A stretch of DNA of 64,000 nucleotides from Corynebacterium sp. Marseille-P4321 (GTDB taxonomy: Bacteria > Actinomycetota > Actinomycetes > Mycobacteriales > Mycobacteriaceae). Each line of letters starts with the position of its first letter. Positions within the stretch are counted from its first letter, which is position 1. The position numbers and the translations under genes are program-made. The stretch spans positions 186,001-250,000 of the forward strand of contig NZ_CAHJXO010000001.1 in NCBI RefSeq assembly GCF_903645305.1, given 5' to 3'. The notes beneath the pieces are model-generated. The model searched no databases, was not told the DNA's origin, and worked only from the letters and a program-made list of their open reading frames with translations. This document shows, piece after piece, positions 26,801-34,018 of the stretch.

Positions 26801-29606
26801 GGGCACCGTGAAGTTCGAGCCGGAGAAGGGCTTCACAGGCCAGGCCCCGGCAGTGGAGATCCAGACCGTCGGCCTCAGGGACGCCAGCGGCCAGCCAGCC
26901 GAGATGACCAGCACCTACCAGCCGTTCGTCGTGCCGGTGCGCGTCGAGATCCCGTCCGACTACGCCAAGGCCACCCGCATTGGCCAGCCGGTGGAGGTCA
27001 CGCCCGAGTACCTCGACAAGACTGTCGACACGAGCACGATCCGGATCATCGCGCCGCAAGGCAGCACGCTCTCCCCGGACGGCAAGACGCTGGTTGTGCC
27101 AGGCGAGGGCACATGGACCGTCGATACGCAAGGCAACTTCACCTTCACTCCGCAGGGACCTGACGGTGAGGGCGGCGCGTTTGTGGGCAGCCCGACCCCC
27201 ATCGACTACACCGCCACCAACTTCGACGGTATCCCTGCACAGGTGCCCGGCCAGATCTCGGCGTTCTACCCCACGCCGGATCCGATTTCGGCTGTTACGA
27301 CCAATCTGCAGGGCGTGACGCAGCACTCCGACGACAAGAACCGCCAAGACCAGGGTCTCACTGCGAAGGAGCTGTTCCCGAACATCGCCCAGGCCACGTG
27401 GTGGGACCAGGCAGTCTTCGGACTCTTCGCCCCGGACGGCACCCCGGCGGAGAACAACACCCTCACCGTCGCGGGCGAGGGCACGTACACCATCAACCCG
27501 GCAACCGGCCAGGTCACGTTCACCCCGGACCCGGCGTTCGTCGGCACGGCGCAGTCGGTGGGCATCGGGATCGTGAACGCGCAGGGCACGCCGACGGCGA
27601 AGTACACCGCCGTCGTTGAGCCGGTGGATGTGCACCTTTACGACGCCTGCGTGCTCGGCAACCTCGGCAGCCCCCTGAAGGTCACGCCGAGGTACCTGGA
27701 CACGGTCGATAAGTCCACGGTGGAGTTCGTCGGTGCCGACGGGAAACCCGCAGGCAAGGAACTCGAGGTCGACGGGCAGGGCACCTGGACCGTCGATAAC
27801 AACGGCACGTTCACCTTCACCCCGGTAGACGGCTTCTACGGCACGCCGACCCCGGTGAACTACACCGCGAAGAACACCAACGGCGTGCAGTCCACCGACA
27901 CCGGCACGGTCTCCGGCGACTACCGCTCGCCGAGGACGTCTCCGTCGATAAGCACTGGCGATGTGAACCAGACGCAGACCTCGAAGACCGGCGCGGAAAT
28001 GTTCCCGTCGTTCCCGAGCGCCTGGACCATCACGTACTCGCTGCCGGGTGCGACGGACAACAAGATTGAGACCGCTGAGGGCACGTTCCAGATTGATCCG
28101 GCGACGGGCGTGGTCACCTTCACCCCGGCGAAGGACTTCAGCGGCACCCCGGACCCGGTGACCGTGCAGGCCACCACCGCGACGGGTGCTACCGAGACCA
28201 CCACGTACCAGGTGTCGGTGACGGGTAGGACCACGACAACTGCTACGACGAGCGTGTCGACCACCGCGACCGCAACCGCGACCGAAACGCAGCGCTTCAC
28301 CGACGTGGTCACCGCCACCAACCCGGTGGAAACCATCACCGCCACCGCGGATCCGGTGACGGTAACCCCGCCGACGGTAACAGTGAGCCCGGAACCTGTC
28401 GTCACGACCGTCACCCAGACACAGGAGCCGCAGACGGTCACACTCACCCCGGCGCCGGTCACGGTCACGCACGACCCGATCACCACTGCGGTCACCGTCC
28501 CGGGCGAGCCCACCGCAGTCACCACGACGCTCACCATCAGCCCGGAGCCGAAGACGGTCACCCCGGAGCCGATCACCTCGACCATTCCGGGCGGCACCGA
28601 GACCATTGCCGTCACGGTCACCCCGGCGCCGGTCACGGTGACGCAGGATCCGATTACGGTCACACCGGACCCGGTCACGATCACCCGCGAATCCACGGTC
28701 ACCCACACCGCGCCGGGCGGCAGCACCGTCGAATTCACCGCCGGTCGTGCGCGGTTCGACAGCATCCAAGGCACCGTGGTGCAGGTGGTGGTGGGGGATG
28801 GTTCCGTCGATAAGCAATCGCTCAAATTCCGCCCCGTTCCGGGCGCATCGCTTAGCGACGACTCCCGCACCCTCACCATCCCGACCCAAGGCACCTGGAC
28901 CATCCACGAGGACGGCCACGTCACCTTCGTGCCGGAGCCGAACTTCGTCGGCGAGCTGACGGAGGTGCAGATCGACTACGCCCGCACCGACGGGGCCAAG
29001 GTGGATGGGCCGTACCTGATCTCGGGCAGCTACCGCCCGGCGCAGGTCGCCCCGACCCCGGGCACTGTCACGGCAACGGAGACGGTGACAGCGCCTGCAA
29101 CCACCACGACCGCTGCGGCCGGTTCCTCCGGCAACGAGGCCATCCAGCGTTGCGTGGCCAACGCGGTGCGCTCGCCGATCCTGTGGGCGCTCCCGATCGG
29201 TCTGCTCGCGTACGTGGGCGGCAAGGTTGCGCAGCCGTACGTCGGGCAGTTCCAGGCGCAGATCGACGCCATGAACCGCGAGATTCACGAGCACATCCGC
29301 CGCAACACCCCGGACCTCGGTATTGGTGGCGGTGGGCGTCACGACGACCTGTGCCGGGAGATCCGCCAGCAGATCGACGCCGTGAACCGGCAGTTCGCCC
29401 AGGTTGCGAACCGCCCGGAGGTGCAGACGGCTGGCAAGGTACTCGGCGGCATGGTGGCGCTCGTTGCCCTGTCGGCCGTGATGTACGACTGGTGCACCGC
29501 CGAGCCGGGCAAGGCAGTCACCTCAATCGACTTCGAGAACGGGTCGTCCGCCAAAGACAAATCCAGCGTCACCCGCTACGGGTCGGGTAGTTCGAACGGC
29601 CAGTAA
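23802..29606 (+). CDS. Giant CshA-type fibrillar surface protein
   Basis: A 1934-residue exported protein. A signal peptide (about 1-46, ending TADAAT) and an N-terminal non-repeat domain (about 50-300) come first. Then six alternating pairs of CshA-like modules follow: type a (GTYTIDPATGxVTFTPDPxFxG) and type b (GTWTVDxxGxFTFTPxxGFxGxPxPVxYTA). Linkers containing (M/L)FPxxPxxW join them in super-units of about 210 residues. A Thr/Val/Pro stalk (about 1480-1640, TVTPEPITST-like) and a last b module precede the C-terminus, which has two hydrophobic helices (ILWALPIGLLAYVGG; VLGGMVALVALSAVMY) around a soluble, possibly coiled segment with Cys. No LPXTG is present. Probably an adhesin held by membrane helices. 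The ATG at 23802 gives the signal peptide. Confidence 0.85.
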   Translation: MSVHSHATRANSRVATRAIGAATVAILGLTTVQVAAPDSTFLPTADAATRTVQGTTVTYDDQTPASVPWNTTVKQNVTRYGTLYLSLDAVAADGIARTGTYDQWGSPVPLTIWDPAKPTIYRNGFTSAVRPDPFSNSNKITTQLGEWSYVSQSSTFQVTWNPAPGYIGYAPPLPIQIDPVKPGGQPAPQYDYATTGLPGKTTSPLASAGALGTTQTAQAGTGFQGVTDGIIWDGYLATYAFQVDRNDPIAALANLTDDQFATDADGNYVGYVTNELNTSEGRYTINPDSGEVTFTPNNDFFKTGDPTTKQATPIRVIVSNMTTNTDEGNGRVMAYGVTRPAHTINANNQSYSEVNTTYTPTVTKPSVQLKDVAAQNQVGRAVTLRPNYAQADGAPAINTDTVELLNPDGTTAGKTLTVENEGTWQVNSNGTVTFTPQVGFIGDPTPVQYTAKNTVGIQADSATLTVDYFVPDGRPATTFGTQGVTQKSTDRTTSEGDRGLTAQQMFPGYPTNWYSSFTYQLVDRNGNAIAPNTALKYDNVGTYTIDAASGEVTFTPDPFFVGPAPEVGVRIANLTTANGQERGADGSYLPVVTASNVYLQPAFANGNVGDTLKATPEYNKIDTESISLIDDSGKRVGTTLTVDGQGTWTVDLATGEFSFTPVAGFLGNPAPVKYTARSVDGIAAREPSTVTVTYNPLVTRTATTIGGPTQTQKSTDLNSPGDAGKTTAELFPGLPEAWFNAPVQFKLVDGTNLVDTLTVDGEGIYTIDPATGVVSFTPDAGFLGGEPSKQAGGVKIQAINTTANGTKVNSTLIAQYIPTVEDRTYTLPSATSSAPLGQPGKATPDYGTTIDPTSVQLLDAAGNPVGKTLDIPGQGTWTVDPTTGEFTFTPVPGFVGTPVSVLYTAAATNGGTVTDTGGVTITYPAAITVPATTVGPQGTAQNSFDKGANDTGRTPAEMFPNLPTDWYGKDNSPVKFQLVGATGNVLTVDGVGTYTIDPVKGTVKFEPEKGFTGQAPAVEIQTVGLRDASGQPAEMTSTYQPFVVPVRVEIPSDYAKATRIGQPVEVTPEYLDKTVDTSTIRIIAPQGSTLSPDGKTLVVPGEGTWTVDTQGNFTFTPQGPDGEGGAFVGSPTPIDYTATNFDGIPAQVPGQISAFYPTPDPISAVTTNLQGVTQHSDDKNRQDQGLTAKELFPNIAQATWWDQAVFGLFAPDGTPAENNTLTVAGEGTYTINPATGQVTFTPDPAFVGTAQSVGIGIVNAQGTPTAKYTAVVEPVDVHLYDACVLGNLGSPLKVTPRYLDTVDKSTVEFVGADGKPAGKELEVDGQGTWTVDNNGTFTFTPVDGFYGTPTPVNYTAKNTNGVQSTDTGTVSGDYRSPRTSPSISTGDVNQTQTSKTGAEMFPSFPSAWTITYSLPGATDNKIETAEGTFQIDPATGVVTFTPAKDFSGTPDPVTVQATTATGATETTTYQVSVTGRTTTTATTSVSTTATATATETQRFTDVVTATNPVETITATADPVTVTPPTVTVSPEPVVTTVTQTQEPQTVTLTPAPVTVTHDPITTAVTVPGEPTAVTTTLTISPEPKTVTPEPITSTIPGGTETIAVTVTPAPVTVTQDPITVTPDPVTITRESTVTHTAPGGSTVEFTAGRARFDSIQGTVVQVVVGDGSVDKQSLKFRPVPGASLSDDSRTLTIPTQGTWTIHEDGHVTFVPEPNFVGELTEVQIDYARTDGAKVDGPYLISGSYRPAQVAPTPGTVTATETVTAPATTTTAAAGSSGNEAIQRCVANAVRSPILWALPIGLLAYVGGKVAQPYVGQFQAQIDAMNREIHEHIRRNTPDLGIGGGGRHDDLCREIRQQIDAVNRQFAQVANRPEVQTAGKVLGGMVALVALSAVMYDWCTAEPGKAVTSIDFENGSSAKDKSSVTRYGSGSSNGQ

Positions 29607-29618
29607 CAGAAGTCCAGG

Positions 29619-29650
29619 AGGCTGCAGACAACGCGAGTCGTCTGCAGCCT
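29619..29650 (+). terminator. Hairpin after the fibrillar protein gene
   Basis: Perfect 11-bp stem AGGCTGCAGAC/GTCTGCAGCCT with a 10-base loop, 12 bases after the stop. Only a weak T-containing tail (cttgc) follows. Confidence 0.65.
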
Positions 29651-29729
29651 CTTGCGCTCCACCAGACCTCGATTTTGTACATTGACATTCACCCTGGGGA
29701 GAGCTCCGCGCCCCATACGCTTGTGATGG

Positions 29730-30326
29730 TTACGGGGTTACAACCTGACGGATTTTGGCTGCGGTGCTAGGGTCCGTCGCTTTTTCCAGTTGGTTCAGGA
29801 CTGTTTCTTCATCCTTGGAGGCACTGAGCTCAATACAGAGATGATGCGCTTCCCGGAATTTCCCTGGAAAGTCCGTCAAAAGCCGGTCGATCATAACCGA
29901 GGGCTGAATGAGCTCGATGCCGTGGTGCCTCATCCAATCAGCGGGAAAATCTTTCGTGTTGTTGGTGAGCAATATGTCCGCGTCCGTCGCGAGCGCAGCC
30001 GCGAGTACATGGCGATCCTTCGGATGAACCTCCACTTCGTGCGGAAGAACTATTTTGGTGGGGCCTTTGAGCATCGCATCAGGGAGGAACTCTTTCATGA
30101 GCTCTTCTAGACGGCGTGTAGAGGTTTCATCGAGACCGATGAAGATACGGAGATTTCGTGACATCTCGTCCAGAACCTCTTGGCTCCATCGAAGATCCAG
30201 CGCTCCCATGTGAGCGCTGTAGAGAAAATAGTCTCGGAGCACACGTGAGAAAAGAATGTTGGCATCGGTGAATACGACCGGCACTCTTTGTCGCGGGTTC
30301 CCGCTACTCAGTGAATCCGATCTCAT
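29730..30326 (-). CDS. PIN-domain toxin
   Basis: A 198-residue PIN-type ribonuclease. The acidic residues expected for metal binding are D in VVFTDANILFSRVL, E in the helical middle (SQEVLDEM), D in HPKDRHVLAAAL and D in DADILLTNN. The start ATG at 30326 overlaps the upstream antitoxin gene by 23 bases, typical of toxin-antitoxin operons. It belongs to the longer actinobacterial PIN proteins with a C-terminal helical extension, rather than short VapC. Probable RNA target unknown. Confidence 0.8.
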   Translation of the reverse strand: MRSDSLSSGNPRQRVPVVFTDANILFSRVLRDYFLYSAHMGALDLRWSQEVLDEMSRNLRIFIGLDETSTRRLEELMKEFLPDAMLKGPTKIVLPHEVEVHPKDRHVLAAALATDADILLTNNTKDFPADWMRHHGIELIQPSVMIDRLLTDFPGKFREAHHLCIELSASKDEETVLNQLEKATDPSTAAKIRQVVTP

Positions 30327-30531
30327 TTGAGAAATCCGCAAGTTTCCGAGCTACATGCTCTCGGCGCTCGAACTCTGAATCCGCACTTTCAAGTACTTGG
30401 AGAATAGTTTCCGCCTCGTGATGGGAAAGTACAACCTCGGCGGACGAGGATCGCGCCGCTTCGCGCATGGCCTGACGGAGGGTTCGCGCGTTATCGCGGA
30501 ACGCCTCGCTCGGCACTGGCACAGAAGTCAT
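30304..30531 (-). CDS. Antitoxin partner of the PIN toxin
   Basis: A 75-residue protein MTSVPVPSEAFRDNARTLR with two helices, an acidic/hydrophobic C-terminal half and the sequence VVLSHHEAETILQVLESADSEFERRE. The order antitoxin-toxin with overlap supports its role. The DNA-binding family is not evident to me. Confidence 0.7.
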   Translation of the reverse strand: MTSVPVPSEAFRDNARTLRQAMREAARSSSAEVVLSHHEAETILQVLESADSEFERREHVARKLADFSNEIGFTE

Positions 30532-30567
30532 ACCCGCAGGATACATCCTCAAATCGGTCGCCGGAAC

Positions 30568-31800
30568 CTAGTGCTGGTGGTAGTCCACCAGGAAGTTCCC
30601 CAGCCGCTCGATGGCGTTCTCCAGCTGCGAGCGCCACGGCAGGAACACCACGCGGAAGTGGTCCGGGGTGGGGTAGTTGAAGCCCGTGCCCTGCACCATG
30701 AGGATCTTCTCGGCCTTCAGCAGGTCGAGCATGAAGCGCTCGTCGTCGTAGATCTGGTACATCTCGGTGTCGATCTTGGGGAAGCAGTACATCGCGCCCT
30801 TCGGCTCCACCACCGAGATGCCGGGGATTTCGCGAAGCTTATCGACGGCAGCGTTGCGCTGGTTCAGCAACCTTCCACCTTCGCCGGTGAGCTGGTAGAT
30901 CGACTGCCGCCCGCCAAGCGCGACCTGGATGGCGTGCTGGCCCGGCACGTTCGCGCACAGGCGGGTGCCCGAGAGCAGGTCGAGGCCCTCGATGAACCCT
31001 GTGGCGCGGCGGCGGGGACCTGTGATGATCATCCAGCCGGCGCGGTAGCCGCACACGCGGTACGCCTTCGACAGCCCGTTGAACGTCACCGTGACCAGGT
31101 CTGGGGCGACTTCGGCCATGGAGATGTGTTTCGCGCCGTCGTAAAGCACGCGGTCGTAGATCTCGTCGGCGAGCACCATCAGTTCGTGCTCGCGCGCGAT
31201 GTCCGCGATGCCCTCGAGCACCTCGCGCGAGTACACCGCGCCGGTGGGGTTGTTCGGGTTGATCACCACGATCGCCTTGGTGCGCGGCGTGACCTTGGAG
31301 CGGATGTCCTCGAGCGACGGGTTCCAATCGTCCTCCTCGTCGCAGAGGTAGTGCACCACTTTGCCGCCGGCGAGGGTGGATGCGGCGGTCCACAGCGGAT
31401 AGTCGGGGGTGGGGATGAGGATCTCGTCGCCGTCGTTAAGCAAGGCCTGCGTGACCATGGAGATAAGCTCGCTGACGCCGTTGCCCAAGTAGACATCGTC
31501 GATGTCGAACGGCGGGAAGGCGTCGATCTCCTCGTAGCGCGTGACCACCGCGCGGCGTGCGGACGTGATGCCCTTCGACGTGGAGTAGCCCTGCGAGGTG
31601 GGCAGGTTGGCGATCATGTCGCGCATGATCACGTCCGGCGCCTCGAAGCCGAAGATGGCCGGGTTGCCGGTGTTCAGCTTCAGGATGGTGTGTCCGTCGC
31701 GCTCCATCTTCTCGGCGGTGGCGGTCACGGGCCCGCGGATGTCGTAGAAGACGTTCTTGAGCTTGGTTGCCTGATCGAAGTGCCGGTGCTTATCGCTCAT
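30568..31800 (-). CDS. alaT: Alanine aminotransferase-like PLP enzyme
   Basis: A 410-residue class I aminotransferase. It starts MSDKHRHFDQATKLKNVFYDIRGPV and has LNTGNPAIFGF, the PLP-site segments NNPTGAVYSREVLEGI and ADEIYDRVLYDG, the Schiff-base Lys in FNGLSKAYRVCGYRAGW, and a C-terminal Arg in HFRVVFLP. It closely fits the AlaT/AlaA type that transfers amino groups between pyruvate/alanine and glutamate. It lies 11 bases behind the DUF1707 gene and may share its transcript. The motif at 30837 is read as VDKL; a 9-base partial copy sits just inside the start at 31788. Confidence 0.88.
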   Translation of the reverse strand: MSDKHRHFDQATKLKNVFYDIRGPVTATAEKMERDGHTILKLNTGNPAIFGFEAPDVIMRDMIANLPTSQGYSTSKGITSARRAVVTRYEEIDAFPPFDIDDVYLGNGVSELISMVTQALLNDGDEILIPTPDYPLWTAASTLAGGKVVHYLCDEEDDWNPSLEDIRSKVTPRTKAIVVINPNNPTGAVYSREVLEGIADIAREHELMVLADEIYDRVLYDGAKHISMAEVAPDLVTVTFNGLSKAYRVCGYRAGWMIITGPRRRATGFIEGLDLLSGTRLCANVPGQHAIQVALGGRQSIYQLTGEGGRLLNQRNAAVDKLREIPGISVVEPKGAMYCFPKIDTEMYQIYDDERFMLDLLKAEKILMVQGTGFNYPTPDHFRVVFLPWRSQLENAIERLGNFLVDYHQH

Positions 31801-31811
31801 GCACCTAGAGG

Positions 31812-32459
31812 TTACTGCTTTTTGAAGCGGTTCATGGTCTGTTGCGCCACATCGAGGGCGTCGGTGGTGAGTTGGTTGAACTGGTCCTTGCGTTGCGCCT
31901 TCATCAGTGCCTGTTGCTGCGCTTTCGCGGTTTCGATTTCCAGCTGGCGCGCCTTGACCTCCTGGCGGCGCTGCATCTCCAGCTGGCGCAGCGACGGCGT
32001 GTACCAGGAGTCGGGCCCGATTTTCATCACGTACAGCAGCACGAACAGGGTGGGGATGAGTAGCAGCGACAGGACGGGCGCGACCGTCAAATTCATCGCG
32101 CTTGTAATCCCCACCAGCCCGAACGCGCCGATGGTGCCTAGCCAGAAGGTGCCCGCGCGCATCCGTTGCCCGGAGCGCCGCGCCTGCATGATTTCGGCTT
32201 GGGAGTACAGCACCGCCTCATTGGGCACTTGCTTATCGACGGCTCCCGCCCCCACACCCCGCGGCCCAACCTCCACCGGCGGCAGATCGTCCAGCACGTC
32301 GGCGAGGTCGCCGAGGTACTGGGCCTCAGCGACGGCGGCGCAGCGCTGGTCGAACTCCTCCATGGTGAGCCGACCCTCGCCGAGGGCGCGGCCGAGGGTG
32401 TCCATGGCCTCCATGCGTTCCTGGTCGCCGATTCTGTAGTTGCCGTATGGGGTGCTCAC
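31812..32459 (-). CDS. DUF1707 (SHOCT-like) membrane protein
   Basis: A 215-residue protein. The N-terminal DUF1707 module (RIGDQERMEAMDTLGRALGEGRLTMEEFDQRCAAV) is followed by a Pro/Gly linker that includes AVDKQ, encoded by an exact 13-mer copy (32229-32241). Two hydrophobic helices (about 105-155) and a Gln/Lys-rich C-terminal coiled-coil-like tail complete it. Such proteins are common near actinobacterial membranes with unknown function. Likely cotranscribed with alaT. Confidence 0.8.
   Translation of the reverse strand: MSTPYGNYRIGDQERMEAMDTLGRALGEGRLTMEEFDQRCAAVAEAQYLGDLADVLDDLPPVEVGPRGVGAGAVDKQVPNEAVLYSQAEIMQARRSGQRMRAGTFWLGTIGAFGLVGITSAMNLTVAPVLSLLLIPTLFVLLYVMKIGPDSWYTPSLRQLEMQRRQEVKARQLEIETAKAQQQALMKAQRKDQFNQLTTDALDVAQQTMNRFKKQ
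32229..32241 (+). repeat. Representative single copy of the 13-mer
   Basis: Exact TTGCTTATCGACG inside the DUF1707 gene. Exact 13-mers in the window start at 11235, 11341, 18484, 20609, 23592, 23605, 28805, 32229, 33788, 37409, 41285, 49794, 54191, 54278, 55895 and 62477. Further 11-base cores (GCTTATCGACG or complement) lie at 5738, 7792, 10530, 13826, 14585, 14876, 25682, 27943, 30837, 43141, 43331 and 49990. One- or two-mismatch variants start at 3722, 4984, 22523, 28848, 35867, 36113, 38864, 38972, 45323, 45342, 49278, 50499, 50519, 59794, 60959, 61056 and 63042. Confidence 0.97.
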
Positions 32460-32537
32460 GGTTGCTCATTGTACTGGGATGGGTGCCGCCCGCCGTGGCG
32501 GTTCGGAGGTTGCCCGGTGGCCGCCCCGTCTCGCGCG

Positions 32538-32630
32538 CAAATGCCCGCCAAGAAATGCCCGTCAACCGAGTGGTGCGCCCCGCGGAGGGGGAGGTTACTC
32601 GACTGACGGGCATCTCTTGGCGGGCATTTG
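32538..32630. repeat. Long hairpin element, copy A
   Basis: Two 27-base arms (32538-32564 and 32604-32630), complementary except at one position, surround a 39-base loop. The arms contain the repeated word atgcccgYcaag. Copy B is at 36525-36630 with the same arms but an unrelated loop. Located upstream of the DUF1707 gene and beyond the pstS-like gene end. It has the look of a small non-autonomous or REP/MITE-like element. Confidence 0.9.
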
Positions 32631-32660
32631 GGGACACAGCGGGTTGTGGCCGCCACCGCG

Positions 32661-32693
32661 CCGCCGCCGCACCGCCGCCGCACCGCCGCCGCA
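32661..32693. repeat. 11-bp tandem repeat, three units
   Basis: ccgccgccgca repeated exactly three times just after the pstS-like gene end. Confidence 0.85.
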
Positions 32694-32700
32694 CCGCCCC

Positions 32701-33636
32701 CTAGTGCCAGCGCGCGTCGGCGCCGAGGGTGCGGTCCTCGAAGCGCTGCTTGGCGGTGTCGTAGTCCTCCTCCGGCAGCTGGTAGAAGTACACGCGCGGC
32801 AGCACAGCTTCGACCTTGTCCAGGTACGTGGTCACGAACTCGGCTACGTCGTCACGCTCCGCGGAGTCCTTGTTCACGTAGAGGAACAGGGGGCGGGCGA
32901 GCGGGTAGTTGCCGCTCTTGGTCTCCTCGGCGGTGGGGGCGATGCCGTCGACCAGCACGTTGTCGATCTTGTCGCGCACCTCGCCCTCGGTGGCCAGGTA
33001 GTTACCGATGCCCATGAAGGAAAGCGCGTTCACATCGTCGGCGACCCAGGCGGAGAGCTCCTGGATGTCGTCGGTGGCGTCGTAGTCCTCGCGGATCTCG
33101 TCGCCGCCGAGCACCAGCTCTTCGAACACGCCGAGGGTGCCGGAGCCAGACGGGCGGCCGTAGAGGGTGATCTCCTCGTCGGGCCACGCCGGGTCGATGT
33201 CGGACCACTTGGTTACGGCAGAGTCGGCCGCCCAGATGTCGTGCAGCTGCTGGATGGTCAGGTCCTGGGCCCAGTCGTTGTCGCGGTGCTTGACAATCGT
33301 GATGGCGTCCAGCGCGATCGGCAGCTCCACGAACTCGACGCCGTTTTCGGCGCACTGCTTCTGGAAGTCCACCGGGGCACCCGCGCCCGGGATAGCTACG
33401 GACGCGTCGTTGATGTCGGCGTCGCCGTCGCAGAACTTTGCGAAGCCGTCGGTGGAGCCGATGGCCTCGACGTTCACGTTGAAGTCGTAGCGGTCCGCCA
33501 TGTAGGACGTGATCGGCTCAACGGTTGCGGAGCCGGTGACCTGGATGGCGTCCTCGCCCGGTGTGTTCTCGTTCGAGCAGCCCGCGGCGAACAGGGTCAC
33601 GGCGGCCAGCGCCGCAGCAGTCAATCGTTTACGCAT
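32701..33636 (-). CDS. PstS-like phosphate-binding lipoprotein
   Basis: A 311-residue substrate-binding lipoprotein. The signal peptide ends in the lipobox FAAGC (Cys 20). The phosphate-binding type motifs are VTGSATVEPIT near the mature N-terminus and GRPSGSGTLGVFEE in the middle (Ser/Gly loop). C-terminal YPLARPLFLYV is typical of PstS-family proteins. The gene overlaps its upstream neighbour by 8 bases and lies in an operon with an NptA-type Na/Pi transporter, not with pstCAB. That suggests a phosphate-capture role for a secondary transporter, which is inference. Confidence 0.82.
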   Translation of the reverse strand: MRKRLTAAALAAVTLFAAGCSNENTPGEDAIQVTGSATVEPITSYMADRYDFNVNVEAIGSTDGFAKFCDGDADINDASVAIPGAGAPVDFQKQCAENGVEFVELPIALDAITIVKHRDNDWAQDLTIQQLHDIWAADSAVTKWSDIDPAWPDEEITLYGRPSGSGTLGVFEELVLGGDEIREDYDATDDIQELSAWVADDVNALSFMGIGNYLATEGEVRDKIDNVLVDGIAPTAEETKSGNYPLARPLFLYVNKDSAERDDVAEFVTTYLDKVEAVLPRVYFYQLPEEDYDTAKQRFEDRTLGADARWH

Positions 33637-34009
33637 GGTTCTTGCCTTCCCGCATCTCGGCGCGGAATTCGCGCAGCAGCTGGAACAGGTTCTTCCAGGA
33701 ACCCTTGCTGTTCGCCCAGTATTCGGGGAAGTGCTCCAGCTCGGCTTCCTGCTCAGGGGTCACGTTCGGGTTGATCTTCTTGTGCTTTTGCTTATCGACG
33801 GCCGCCTGACCTTCGTCCACGGAATCGTCGTTAAGCTGCTGCTTCTTGCGTCCCCTTGCCTCGAGTTCGGTGCGTAGCTCGTCGGCGGCTTCCTCGAGCT
33901 CGTTGAGCAGGGCCTTGAGCGCCTCGTCCGGTGCCTCGGCGTGGATGAGGTCCTGGGCGAGCGGGGAGAGATCTGGGGTCTCGTTCGTGGGGTTTGTCGG
34001 GTTGTTCAC
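33629..34009 (-). CDS. Small acidic helical protein between nptA and the pstS-like gene
   Basis: A 126-residue hydrophilic helical protein (ALKALLNELEEAADELRTELEARG, then INPNVTPEQEAELEHFPEYWANSKGSWKNLFQLLREFRAEMREG) with no signal peptide or membrane span. I recognise no family. It is 9 bases downstream of nptA and overlaps the pstS-like gene, so it is cotranscribed and perhaps a cytoplasmic regulator of phosphate import. AVDKQKHKK is encoded by an exact copy of the 13-mer (33788-33800). Confidence 0.7.
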   Translation of the reverse strand: MNNPTNPTNETPDLSPLAQDLIHAEAPDEALKALLNELEEAADELRTELEARGRKKQQLNDDSVDEGQAAVDKQKHKKINPNVTPEQEAELEHFPEYWANSKGSWKNLFQLLREFRAEMREGKNHA

Positions 34010-34018
34010 GGTGGCTCC

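Noticed and set aside
25566..29342. 1258-codon minus-strand reading frame opposite the fibrillar protein
   Set aside because: Frame created by the regular codon use of the repeats on the other strand; no family features.
23592..33800. VDKQ as a conserved protein motif in many unrelated proteins
   Set aside because: It is the translation of the 13-mer in one phase; the same DNA also gives LLID or SIS and occurs outside genes.
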